DNA of 64,000 bases, from NCBI GenBank assembly GCA_023105745.1, contig JALGQZ010000012.1, forward strand, positions 44,037,763 to 44,101,762. Direction: 5' to 3'. The notes under the pieces were generated by a model that searched no databases, was not told the origin of the DNA, and was given only the letters and a program-made list of their open reading frames with translations. Positions 26,032 to 36,216 of this stretch are shown here, in pieces. The DNA is from Austropuccinia psidii (Eukaryota > Basidiomycota > Pucciniomycetes > Pucciniales > Sphaerophragmiaceae). The position numbers and the translations under genes are program-made. The first letter of the stretch is position 1. Each line of letters opens with the position of its first letter.

Positions 26032-26940
26032 TTCTGATATTTTATCCTGTCTTCCTCCTTTTTCTGTAATTCCATCATTGTTCTGGCCATCTGAAATAAA
26101 TTTTCCATGGCATCCTGCTGAATCTTTGGGATCCTGTATCCCTGGCTGTAGGTTTTTGTGGCTGGTGCCTTGCCTTTGCCCTTGTTTAGAGCTTGTGGCT
26201 GCTTTTCACGTTGAAGTTGCTGCTGCTTGTTACTGGGGCTGTTTTTGGCACTTGCTTGGGTTGTGGAGGGTTGTTTTTCCTCCATTCTGCTGTTAAACAC
26301 ATCATGTTCTTCTTTTCCATCAATGGATGCCATCCATTGAGTAACTTGCAAGTGTTGGGATGGCCCAGGAACTTTCTCACAGTCAGGTAAAAATTCATGC
26401 AGTTTTTCCACAGATCTGCAAGGATCTGGTACTCTTTGTGCTGCAATGCATTGTTATAAGCCTTCTGGCTGGCTTTGTATATGTCGACTAAGGCTTTTTG
26501 TGGCGGTGTGAGCTCTGTTTCAAGGGAAAATAGTATTATAAGCTTCAGAATGACATAACTTATTAATTTGGAGGTCATTGACTGACCCTTGTCCTTCTGT
26601 AACGGATTGGCTTCTGACATAATCATGTCTATAGCCTTTTTGGGAGCTGCTTGAGGGGTTATAACTGGCTCCTGATCTGGTTGAAGGCATATTTTATGAT
26701 TAAAAGGCTTAAAAATATTATTTTTATGTTGAAAAAAATACTATTGGCCAAATTCTTTGCCTTATGAAGGGTATTACTTATATCCAAGTTAATTAATTCA
26801 GAAGAAATCGGTTCAGGTTGATTATTCTGAGTTATAATAACTGTACTATTATGGTCAGAATTTACAGTACTTTCAGGAATAATGCTTGTTACTGTTGAGG
26901 CTGTTTCAATATTTTCTTGACTTACCACATTTTCAGACAC
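26028..26940 (-). pseudogene. Element C ORF1: small helical protein with basic Gln-rich tail
   Basis: Coding pieces are 26659-26940, 26186-26626 and 26028-26411, in three frames, so at least two frameshifts have occurred. LVDIYKASQKAYNNALQHKE aligns helix for helix with ORF1 of D1 (VLQIHQLLKDLFQWSMDNKR). A Gln/Lys/Ser-rich tail and a final MMELQKKEEDRIKYQK follow. No known domain is recognised. The first codon is GTG and sits right after an AG; joining it to an upstream exon ending in A would give ATG. The stop overlaps the ORF2 start. Confidence 0.6.
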
Positions 26941-27014
26941 TCAAATTAATGAAAAAGCCAATTGATTAAGTAAAAACCATTTTTTTAATAGAGAAATGAA
27001 AAAAAAAGCCTCAC
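26940..27014 (-). other. Candidate 75-bp leader intron of element C
   Basis: On the minus strand GTGAGG (27014-27009) follows an A, and a pyrimidine-rich stretch ends in AG at 26941-26940 just before TG TCT GAA. Splicing would create ATG TCT GAA for ORF1. It mirrors the better-supported intron in D1, but the donor is not a perfect consensus. Confidence 0.35.
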
Positions 27015-27145
27015 TCATAATATGAAAAAAAGGTTATTTTTTATGGGTTTTTTTGAATTACAAGTATTTTTTATATGTTTTTAAATTTTTCAATATAAGA
27101 AAAAAGATTTAAAAAGAATAAAAAATTATTTCACAGGTAAAATGT

Positions 27146-27163
27146 CATGGCTGGGCCCCCAAA
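27146..27163 (-). other. Candidate primer-binding site of element C
   Basis: Directly inside the 5' LTR the minus strand reads TTTGGGGGCCCAGCCATG. It contains the TGG expected opposite a tRNA CCA end and matches the D1 site (36198-36216) at all but three positions. The tRNA is not identified. Confidence 0.65.
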
Positions 27164-27772
27164 TGTAAGGTGTGGATATGAAACTTTGATTAAAAATCAA
27201 GTACTTTTCCTGTCCTCAAAATTTGTATAAGGTAGAAAATAATTAAAAATAGTATGAAATAGTATTTTTAAGAGAAAACACTCCAATTTCATTGTTTTGA
27301 AATTGGCAAGTATGAAGCAATAATATTATAGAGATTTAATGTTTTACCAACAATAAAAATTTATCCAAAAATACTCTACAAGAGATATTTAAGGCTACAA
27401 AAGAGATTTCTTCAAGAGCAATTTCAATTGCAATTAATTTAGAAAAGAACTGCAAGCAATTAGTTAAAGAAAAAATTCTTTAAAAAGATATTTAAAGATA
27501 AAACACACCCAAAAGTGACTAGAGTGAATTTGGAAACAAAGTGAGAAAGCTAAAAGTGATGAAAGATGCTTTAATTCACTTATGGGGTGGTTCAAGGGGT
27601 AAAAATGGTTATAAGAGTTACAAACAATGATTATAATGATTTTTCATGTGGTTAAAAGGTTTAAAGTGATTCAAAAAGGGTGTTTGGAATCTTTTATTGA
27701 TCGTTTTAACAGTGTTTAAACTAATTATAAAAGGAAACGATTCTAACATGAAGAGAAAGGTGGGGCAAAGAA
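27164..27772 (-). repeat. Truncated 5' LTR of element C
   Basis: It begins at the CTTACA end (27164) and follows the 3' LTR sequence for 609 bp. It stops at a GGGGCAAAGAA junction where element G integrase begins. About two thirds of the LTR is missing, so any C transcript would lack its own promoter. Confidence 0.87.
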
Positions 27773-27957
27773 CATTGTACCAAACAACCAAGAATTATTG
27801 AGCCATGAAATTATGCAGTAGATTTCTTATTAATAACATTACTCATGAATGTCCTGATACCATCTATTATGGACACATTTCAGAAGAAAAAACAATTGAA
27901 AAAGTCCAAAACTGTGCATGGTGGCCATTTTGGAGAAAAAAGACAATTGAATACTGC
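27773..27957 (+). pseudogene. pol: Element G: integrase zinc-finger start
   Basis: It reads LCSRFLINN then ECPDTIYYGHISEEKTIEKV and WWPFWRKKTIEYC, matching the H2C2 domain of element A integrase. An in-frame TGA precedes the Met. Translation is cut by D1 exactly inside the CHTCDRC zinc motif and resumes at 37662. Confidence 0.88.
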
Positions 27958-29397
27958 TGTCAGGCTGAGTCTATATTGAAGTGGTAATAAAAGTATTTAC
28001 AACTAGAATTATGACTGTGACATGTAGAAAAATTGATTCAAAATAAGGGTTTTGGAAGTTTAAGATGATTTATAAGATAATTAAGGGGTTCTACTATTGG
28101 ATTATAGTGGTGGTGAGCGCTACTGAGAACCCAGGGTGCAATCTCACCAGTTGGGTTACTATAATAAGAGTTACAATAATTAAAATATATAATGATACCT
28201 GTTTATTACCCAAGAGTAAAACTGTTTTGGACAGTTTACTACGTAGGGTATTCAAGAGCAGGATGAGAAGATGATTTTGGCTGTGGAAAGCCCTCCTTTT
28301 ATCCTGAAATTGGGGTGGAAAGGGTGCTAGACCTTTCCACGTAGAGGAAGTGAAGATTTTTCACTCTCCAGGACAGGCTTGTGGTTTGCAAACAGCCTGT
28401 ATACCCTGTATTGGGCTCAGATGTGGTTTCAAAACCACATCTGGGCAGTTTTCACCAATACAGGGTGAAAATTTTCATCTGGGGACCTCACCACCTGATT
28501 CTGACGTGTATGACACGTAGAATGCTGTACAGAAACTGTATGGGACCCCAGTATTGACTGACATATGAGGTATTGAAGTAAAAACATGCTTCTTTGTCTA
28601 TTTGACACCTCATATTCATGATTATGGGATATTATCCCATGGTAAGGCTGTATATGACAGCAGGTGGAATTTTGACCTTAAAACAGCCATAACTTTGTCA
28701 ATTCTTGAGATATCAACCTCAAAATTGGTTCAGTGTTTATCCCTGTATGTGCTCTACACAATGGTACCTCATTTGATATGGGTATCATTAAATATGGCAA
28801 AGTTATCCCATGTACAAGATTTTTGTACATTTGCATGTTTTAGGCAAAAAGCTGTATTGAGCTTGTTTGCCCCATAACGTTTGTTCTAGTTGAGCTATGG
28901 GGAAATGGATGGCACTATCAGATAGCCCTGATTGTGCTCTTTCCAAAAATACCCCACTTCAGGTATCCCACACTAAAACTGTAGAAGTTAGATGAGAGGT
29001 GAATGTTTATCTCACCCTTATTTGGCCTGAAATTGACCATAACTCCAGTAATATTGGTGCTAGCTTAGTTTGGCTGGTACCATTGGATAGCCCTGGCTGA
29101 GAGCTTCACTTTGAATACCCATTTGATGGGGTTAAGCCTCTCCTTCTAGATTTTAGATGAGAGGTGAAAATTAAGGTTTATGCTCAGCAATAACTTTGAG
29201 CAGGTATAACTTTGTTATTCCTTGTCCTATGGTGATGGGACTTATATTTTCAGGAAGAGGTGAGTTTCCTCTTTCCTTTGATACCTTTTGAGCTGATTTG
29301 GCTCAGATCCATGTTTTGGTGGTATCTTGGCTATACCATTGGTTTATGGTATTTTGGCTGTCATGCGTGTGCTCTGGTTTTGAGTCACAGGCTGACA
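27958..29397 (-). repeat. 3' LTR of D1 (1440 bp)
   Basis: It begins TGTCAG and ends CTGACA, a 6-bp terminal inverted repeat. On the minus strand it follows the purine tract GGAGGGAGGGTA. It contains the strong hairpin 28403-28466. Confidence 0.95.
28403..28466. repeat. 64-bp nested palindrome in the TGTCAG-family LTR
   Basis: Outer arms ACCCTGTATTGG and CCAATACAGGGT enclose inner arms CAGATGTGGTTT and AAACCACATCTG with a 2-base loop. Copies lie at 36662-36725 (loop TG instead of CA, arms unchanged), 14542-14605 and, decayed, about 43806-43870. The copy in element C has lost it. Confidence 0.88.
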
Positions 29398-29421
29398 TAC
29401 CCTCCCTCCAAAAAAGGCTCA

Positions 29422-30831
29422 TCATTGATGAGACTGTTCAGTCCTCCTAGAGGCTCTGAATCTCCTTAAATGAAGGTTCCCATCTGGTATGGCATCCTCT
29501 GCCAACCATTTGTCTTTATCTGCTGTCTGGTTCTTAAATCTGACTAGGTATTGTCTTTGATCCTTCCCATTCAGTCTGATCTTCCTGGCCCTGATGATCT
29601 TACTCACAGGTCCAGGGGAGTCTTCCACTTCCACTATCTCTTGTGATTTGGGGTTCTTTCTCCTTGAGGGGAATTTGTCCTCCTCTGTCTGGAAGTATGG
29701 TTTGACCAAACTCACTGGAAAGACTGGATGTTTCCTTGAAAATTCCTCAGTGAGTTTGACTTCCACTGCATTTTTTCCTATCAACTTAATGATAGTGAAA
29801 GGTCCTACAAATGAGTCTCTCATCTTTTTAGGTCCTTTGAGATTGTTGAAGTTCAGTGTAGACACTAGCACCTGGTCCCCTTCTTTGAAGTCAGGTTCCA
29901 TATGTGATTTGTCCCACCTCTGCTTATTGTATTCTTTTGCCTCAGCTATGCATTTGGCAGCTGTGTCACAGGCCCTCTTCCACATCTCATGGAAGTCTTT
30001 GGCTGTGGGATGGATGGTCAGAAAGGTTTTCTTCAAGTGATCCACAGGCAACAGGGGATTCCACCCTTTCTCTACCAAGGCAGGTGTTTTTCCTGTGGTG
30101 GAGTGCTGACTTGTGTTATAAGCCAGTTGGACAGCTGGTAAGAGGGTAACCCAATCATGGGTGTATCCCTCATGGTCCTTGTATTCCATGCCATAGGCAC
30201 AGAATCTTCTGAGGATTTCCTCCATTGTTTGGATCATCCTTTCAGCTAGGCCATCTGTTTGTGGATGGTAAGCTGTGGAAAAAGCAAGTTTGGTACCAAG
30301 CATGTCATATAAGTTAGTCCAAAATTCAGATGTGAATTTTGGGTCCCTATCACTAATGATGATCTTAGGGACTCCACAGGTAGATATGATGTTATTCCAA
30401 AACAACAGAGAAGTATCCATGGCTGTGTCTTATTTATGGCATGGTAGACACCGCATGCTCTTGATGAACCTATCAACTATGATCAAACAGGCATTGTAGT
30501 TTTCTTTGCCTCCTGGGACAAGTCCTGTAACCCAGTCCATGTTGATGGTTTTCCATGGGTGCTTGGGTTCTTCTATGTGTTGAAGTAACCCATACTTCTT
30601 CCCATGTTTCCTATTTGCCTTTTGGCATCTTTCACAAGTGTTGATGTATTCACTCAACTCTTGTTCCCACTTGGGCCACCAAGCTGTGCTTGCTACCCTC
30701 TCTCTGGTCCTGTCTTCACTCATGTGTCCCATATAGGGGCAGTCATGGCATTCTTGTAGGATCAATGAGATGTGGTCTCTGTCTACCACTGAGTGCATTT
30801 GTGTGCTTTTCTCTGTGGTATAGCAGGCCAT
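29422..30831 (-). pseudogene. pol: D1 integrase with C-terminal chromodomain
   Basis: Two open stretches in one frame (30430-30831 and 29422-30420) are separated by a single TAA where relatives have Glu. Seen: zinc finger ECHDCPYMGHMSEDRT then CERCQKAN, core [23 protein letters not shown] and [18 protein letters not shown] (all three catalytic acids present), GPF box VGPFTIIKL, then a chromodomain-like end YLVRFKNQ...[12 protein letters not shown] and a basic tail. Chromodomains in this class direct integration to particular chromatin. This is the best-preserved integrase in the window. Confidence 0.92.
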
Positions 30832-32472
30832 CTATAAGAAAAAACTTATTGCCCTTATAGGCCCTCAACCAGGGTTCTTCCAGCTGGGTTTCCAGTTCTG
30901 GGCTCCTGTACTTTTGTTGAAGGGGTTAGAGTAGTATGCTACACTGTTTGTGTTTGGCATAAGACTTCTGTACTGCACTGAAGAATTCATTGTGTAGTTC
31001 TGAGGAGCTTATTCCCAGTATGGGAGTTTCTGTTCCTTCTGAATCAGTGTTTCCACTGTCAAGGATACCATTTCCTGGTACCCATTCAGAAAATCTGAAG
31101 TTCTTCCTCCTATCTATTTCCATGAAATGGATAGGGATTTTGGCTGCAACTTCTGGGTCACAAGCTGGAGTGCTCTTGACATTGTCCAGTGGCCATCTGC
31201 TGAGGCCATCTGCATTGGTATGGCTTTTACCTTCCTTGTATATGATGGTCATTTTCCCTCTATACTCCTGGATAGCTATTTGCCATCTCAGCATATGTCT
31301 ATTAGTAGTCTTCATGTTTAGTAAAGACTTCAAGGCTGTGCAGTCTGTGTAGACTTCAAAGACTGCACCCTCCAAAGAATAATGGAGTTTTTCTAGAGCC
31401 CAGACTAGACATAGACATTCTGTCTGGGTGACCCCATACCTGGCTTCTGAATCTTTCAGCTGCCTTGAGATGTAGCAAATTACTCCTTCTCTTGGTTCAC
31501 CATCCACAATTTGTCTTTGGTGAAGGGCTGCTCCTAGGCCTTGACTGCATGCTGCATCTATATATAACTTGAATGGTAGTTCAAAGTCAGGTAAGATGAG
31601 CACAGGTGCATTAGTGAGTTCATATTTGATCCTCTCATATGAATCCCTCCTTTCCTTGGTTATTTAAAAAACTACATCTTTTGAACATAACTTGTATAGA
31701 CTACTAGTTATGTGTGCAAAGTTTTTGATATGGTTCCTGTAGTAGCTAGCAAACTCAAGGAAAGATTGCATCTCTTTGATGCTCTTTGGTACTGGTTTTT
31801 GTAGTACTGCTGCTACTTTATTCTGGTCAATTGCCAGATTAGGCCTGAGACTTTATGTCCTAGAGCCAGTAACTCTTGTTGGCCAAAATTGCACTTTTTA
31901 AGTGAAATTTTCAGATTTATGGGTGTGCATTTACTTAGCACTCTGTCTATGTATTGCACATGGTCTTCCCATGTCTCTGAGTATATAATGATATCATCAA
32001 TATATACTACCATCCAGCCTTCCATTATTTCTTCTTGAAATATAGTGTCCATCATCCTTTGGAAGTGGTCTGGTGCATTCTTGATGCCAAATTGCATTCT
32101 GGTTTACTCATATATGCCCGAATGGCATATTATTCTGAGTAATTTCAGGGAGTTTGGTTTAACTCCATTTTGGTGGAAGCCTTTCATACAATCCATCTTG
32201 GTTATGTATTTGGCTTTGGCCAGCTTATCCAAGGCATGAGGTATCCTTGGTATAAGGTACCTGTCTGCTTTTGTGTAGTTGTTCAGGGCTCTGAAGTCCC
32301 CACACAATCTAGACTTGCCATCATGCCAGGTGATGAGGACAGGAGTGGTGATTTCCACTATTTCATTAGGTCCAATCTTTCTGATAACATCCATGGCCAG
32401 GAGTTCATTGATGTGTTTCTCAATTTCTTTCCTGGTTTCCAGGCTTGCTGGATAAGGAGGTCTCCTAAGCAT
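30832..32472 (-). pseudogene. pol: D1 reverse transcriptase and RNase H
   Basis: RT runs from 32472 (RRPPYPASLETR, LCGDFRALNNYT, MDCMKGFHQNGV) through 31813-32097 (FGIKNAPDHFQRMM, VVYIDDIIIYS with intact YIDD). RNase H follows in 30926-31603 ([51 protein letters not shown]). TAA interrupts at about 32104 (Tyr in relatives), near 31670 and at 30926. A frameshift lies near 31835, where GLSLAIDQ-type sequence changes frame, and another near 30832. Catalytic residues are intact, so damage is recent. Confidence 0.92.
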
Positions 32473-32487
32473 GGGTGGATAAGGCCT

Positions 32488-35274
32488 TTACACATCCAGA
32501 TATAGTTCTACATCATGGCCTTTGATCTTGCCTAATGGTTCTTCACCAATGTCAAATGCTGGTCTGTTCTTTCTCAGCATCTTCAGTAAACTTAGTTTTT
32601 GTTTACTGGTGAGGGTAGTGCTAAACTGTCCCTCTCTGAATTCCTTCAGAAGTTCTTCTAGTGGATCTTGAGAAGATATCTGGTATATGTCAAGTGAAAA
32701 TTTCTTTTCCTTGTTAGTACCAATGGTGATGTGCCTATTTTTACTGTTGTAAATGTCTATGCCATACATCCTCCGGTAATCTGTGCCCAGTAAAAATCCT
32801 TGGATGTGGGCATCATTAAGCACTACAAACTCCGGATTGAGTCTGATATTACCCTTCCTATGGGGTATAATTATCTCTTTGATAATTGTCCCAATGGAAG
32901 TCATCTTCCCTGATGCACTTTTAAAGTTCTTTGCCTTAGTGGGCAAGAGCTGTTTTTCCCAGTTTGGGAAGTGGGTATCCAGATATTTTCTGGCCACTAT
33001 GGAGCAGTGTGCTCCACTATCAATGATCAGTGGATGCTGAGCATCGTCAATACAAACAGTCATTTTTGTGGCTGTTCCATGTATATATGCCATTCCTTTG
33101 CTTGGTGTAACCAGGAATGTTTGTGAATCTTTTGTGTGTTTGCACAAGTTCTTGTTAGCAGTGTCTTGTGGCATGCCTGCTTCCAACTGTATGTCCTGGA
33201 TTTCCAGTGGTGTTTCCTCTTGGTATTCCACTAGAAACTCCTCTCTTGGTTCTTGATCATCCTCAGATGGTTCTCTGATGGCATCACCCATAGAGTCTGA
33301 ATCAGAATCCTCTGTTGGAGGTTCTTCCTCAGGGACTTTCTCTATGGCATAGACTTTCTTCTTTGCCTTTGGACAGTTGTCGGCATAATGGTCTGTTGAA
33401 CCACAATTGTGGCAAGAATTTTTCTTCTTAGCCACTTCTGCCACTCTTTCTCTGGGTTTGTCCTTAAACTCTACCCTGAGTGGTTTTTTCTCTTTGAAAC
33501 TGCTGCTTCTATATAGGGTGAATTTCCCTATATTAGTCCTCTTCCTTATGTCTTGTAAGGTGTTGGCTATGTCATCTAGAGTTCAATTCTGGTTGCACCT
33601 GCATTTTACTGCATGCTCTAGTTCTCCTGGCAGTTGTGTCAGAAGTTTGTGATTCCTCATTTGGATGTTCATCTGAGGATCAATGGCTTTAAGTCTTTTA
33701 GACTGTCTAAGACACCACTCATATGGATCTTTGTCCACAGAGTATTTGTCATTCTCAAATGACATGGTCTTTTGCCATATCCAAGTTCCATTACTGTACT
33801 TTTGGATGATTTGACTCTTCCACCATGGCCAGTTTCTTCTGCCATGGATTTCTTTCATTTCTGTGTACCATATACTTGCATGACCTTTAAATGCAGTATT
33901 CAATCTAGCAGTAATCCAGTAGTCTGGTATGCTTGGTACATCAATGAAGAGTCCATCAATATAATCTATTAGTTCCATATGATCATATTCTCCTGATTCA
34001 GAGAATTTGGGCCAGTTTGAGGCCTCAGGAAGCTGTTTCAAGGCTTCCTTCTCTGAATAAGACATGCCATCTCCATCCTGGTATTTTGATGGAGATGTTG
34101 CCTTATTCAACAACATGGCATCTGGTTTGATGTCATCTGGTTGATATGGATTCTCCATAGCTTGGCCTTGTGGTTGGGGCTTCAAGCTATGATAGGCATT
34201 AAACAATTTGTTAATGTCTTGATCCAGACACTCCCTGTCCCTTGTGCTGTGGTGTTGTTCTTGAAAGACTATATTCAGTCTTTTGTTGGTTTCTTCAGAG
34301 GCTTTGCTCAGTTGATCATATCCTTGTTGAAGATTTTCAACTATTTGTTCCAAGGAGGCTTGAGTTTCTCTCATCCTCTCTTGGCTAGCTTTAATTTCTG
34401 CAAACTGCTTTGCAGATTGTTCAGCATATTGGGACATTTGTAACCACAGTGTATCACTGTTGATGTTACTCTCAGATGTGACAATGTTATTTTCAGTCTG
34501 AGTGGGGGTAATGTTTCTATTACTAGGACTACTGATTCTAGAGTGGTTTACAACTACTTCTGGTTCTTGTGTAATTCTTTTACCAAATCTAACAGCTTCT
34601 GGATCATGGGATCTGACTCTTTCCTCCTCTGGTTGAAGGAGGTTTTGTTCTTGCCCTTGTTCCCTTGTCTTCTCCTGGAAACTTCCTGGAATTGTGAAGA
34701 ATGGTGACTCTTGGCCACTGATCTGCTGGCTTCTGAATGGTGTGAAGCCACTGGAGAGCTGATTTGGCCTGCTCCTTGTGAACCTGAAGGAATCTGAGTA
34801 GGCCCTGTTTGGGTTAACTGTTCTTCTATAGCTTGGATAGTGGCTTGATTCTCCCTTATCCTCTGTGCCCTTGCCTCCAGGAGTCTGTGTTGCCTGGTAG
34901 GATTCCAACCTTTGGTGATTTCCATAAGGTCTTTGAAGTCTATCTCTCTGAGACAGATCTTCTGGCAACTTGATCCAAGTTCTGCCCAGTGAGTTGCTAG
35001 GTTGAACCTCTTGTTGTCCATGCTCCATTGAAATAAGTCTTTGAGGAGTTGGTGGATCTGAAGAACTTGATCCATATCCTTCCAGTCCTCTGGTTTGAGG
35101 TTTCTGTTGAATTGGAGTGCGAATGGCAAGGTTGATATTATCTCCCTCATTGTTTTTCCATCCACCACTGTGTCCAAGGTGTCCTGTTCCAGGTCTTCTG
35201 GTTCTGGACAATCCTTCTCTGTCCTCTGGCTGGTTCCTTTGGAAGCCAAGATCTCTGAGGTATGCAGGGGACAT
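32488..35274 (-). pseudogene. gag-pro: D1 ORF2: Gag, zinc knuckle and aspartic protease
   Basis: One minus-strand frame runs from ATG at 35274 to TAA at 32488-32490, with an internal TGA at 33583-33585 where relatives read Cys. The first 240 codons are Arg/Ser/Gln-rich and overlap ORF1. A predicted coiled coil follows (EIKASQERMRETQASLEQIV), then capsid (GEYDHMELIDYIDG, HASIWYTEMKEI, LPGELEHAVKCRC), the CCHC knuckle CHNCGSTDHYADNC (33370-33411), an acidic linker, and protease with LIIDSGAHCSIV and LLGTDY. RT follows in the same frame after the TAA, so in an intact copy Gag and Pol would be one polyprotein. The true N-terminus is uncertain because of the overlap. Confidence 0.88.
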
Positions 35275-35623
35275 ATCAGTGTTTGCAAGCAGTCAAAACC
35301 TTTATGTTCTTAGGGTATTTACCTTTGACTGTGCCTTGTACAAATTTATTGTCTGCTGACTTGAGCAGTTTGCCTTTGGAAGTTACAACTGGGTTAATAA
35401 TTGTAATCTTTCCTGTGAAAGTGGTTAAGGTTGGTTTACCTTGTATAGAAGCAGAGTTTCGTGGTTTTCTACTCCTCTGAGTGGCTATTGGTGTCCACTT
35501 TTTGGCTGTAATGAGGCCTTCACTAAGTCTTTTTCCTTTTCCCTTGCTGCCCTCTGGTTCTGAGGTTGTCACTGGTATGTTGGCCTGTGACTGGGTCTCA
35601 AGTGGTATGAAGTTTTCTTCCAC
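34554..35623 (-). pseudogene. D1 ORF1: helical protein upstream of and overlapping Gag
   Basis: Two pieces, 35276-35623 (basic, Lys/Thr/Gly-rich, 115 codons) and 34554-35288 (244 codons), are in different frames and overlap at the point where one stops. They are most simply one gene with a small indel near 35280. The second piece contains a helical domain (VLQIHQLLKDLFQWSMDNKR, then CQKIC and LMEITKGWNPTRQ) and a Gln/Ser-rich basic tail ending LVKELHKNQK. The helical part matches ORF1 of C, so this frame is the conserved one. No known domain is recognised. The GTG at 35623 would become ATG after splicing of the leader intron. About 720 bp overlaps ORF2 in another frame. Confidence 0.65.
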
Positions 35624-36169
35624 TGAAACAAAGCAGGAAAAAAGAGGGCTTATGTCAGTTAAGACTTCTTAAAAGGCTGGTTTTGCACGTCTAAGAATGG
35701 CCTCTGGGCTTGTATGTTACTACAGATGCCCTTGTATGATGACAATGTAATTGAATTAACAATTCCACGTCAAAAATACAGCTTACTGATATATGGTATA
35801 CTGTTTGTATGCCAATATCTCAAAGAATACTTGTAATTAGCAAGTATAATCTGTCAAAAGAATGGTGTATTACAGGGTAATTGAGTTAACAATGTGCCTA
35901 AACATGCCTCAACTGTTGGTTTATCAGTATGAGTTGTCTTAATTCACTTAAGAATTAACGCTGTATTAGTGGCTTAAAGTGTTTTTATATACAAAACACG
36001 CCAAAAATACTAGTATTGTGGTTATAAGCCACGTGACAGATACTCTATAATATGTGAGAATTTCAAAAATTTAAAGAAAAAATATATATATAATATATTT
36101 TTAAAGAGAAAATGACGCCTAAAAAAGTAAAACAGGTGTCAATAAATGATAAAGAAGAGAAAAACTTAC
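35623..36169 (-). other. Predicted 547-bp leader intron of D1
   Basis: On the minus strand a perfect GTAAGT donor (36169-36164) follows the exon sequence GGACCTTACAA. A pyrimidine-rich CTTTGTTTCAG acceptor ends at 35623. Joining the exons gives ACA ATG GAA GAA AAC, which turns the first ORF1 codon from GTG into ATG and places it in frame. The interval holds no ORF otherwise. Confidence 0.6.
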
Positions 36170-36197
36170 TTGTAAGGTCCAAAAAATAAGTAAAAAA

Positions 36198-36216
36198 CAC
36201 GGCCAGGCCCCCAAAA
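36198..36216 (-). other. Candidate primer-binding site of D1
   Basis: Right inside the 5' LTR the minus strand reads TTTTGGGGGCCTGGCCGTG, nearly the same as in element C. The TGG would pair with a tRNA CCA end. Matching between two otherwise diverged elements supports a functional site. Confidence 0.68.

Larger units (their letters stand above)
18060..27772 (-). mobile_element. Element C: Ty3/Gypsy LTR retrotransposon, 5' LTR truncated
   Basis: Read on the minus strand: 5' LTR (27164-27772, only 0.6 kb left), primer site (27146-27163), ORF1, Gag-protease, RT, RNase H, integrase, purine tract and 3' LTR (18060-19842). A TGTCAG-family solo LTR sits in its RT region. Frameshifts are numerous, so it is inactive. 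The CTCTT before its 3' LTR is the same target found around the solo LTR at 37898-39675. Confidence 0.9.

Noticed and set aside
28602..29469. Hydrophobic ORFs in the D1 LTR (28602-28877, 29260-29469), repeated at 36954-37136 and 37519-37722
   Set aside because: They recur only because the LTR recurs, lie on the strand opposite to the element genes, and are truncated in the other LTR copies.
34141..34443. Plus-strand ORFs opposite D1 Gag and others opposite integrase
   Set aside because: They are antisense shadows of well-supported minus-strand coding sequence, with no motif of their own.
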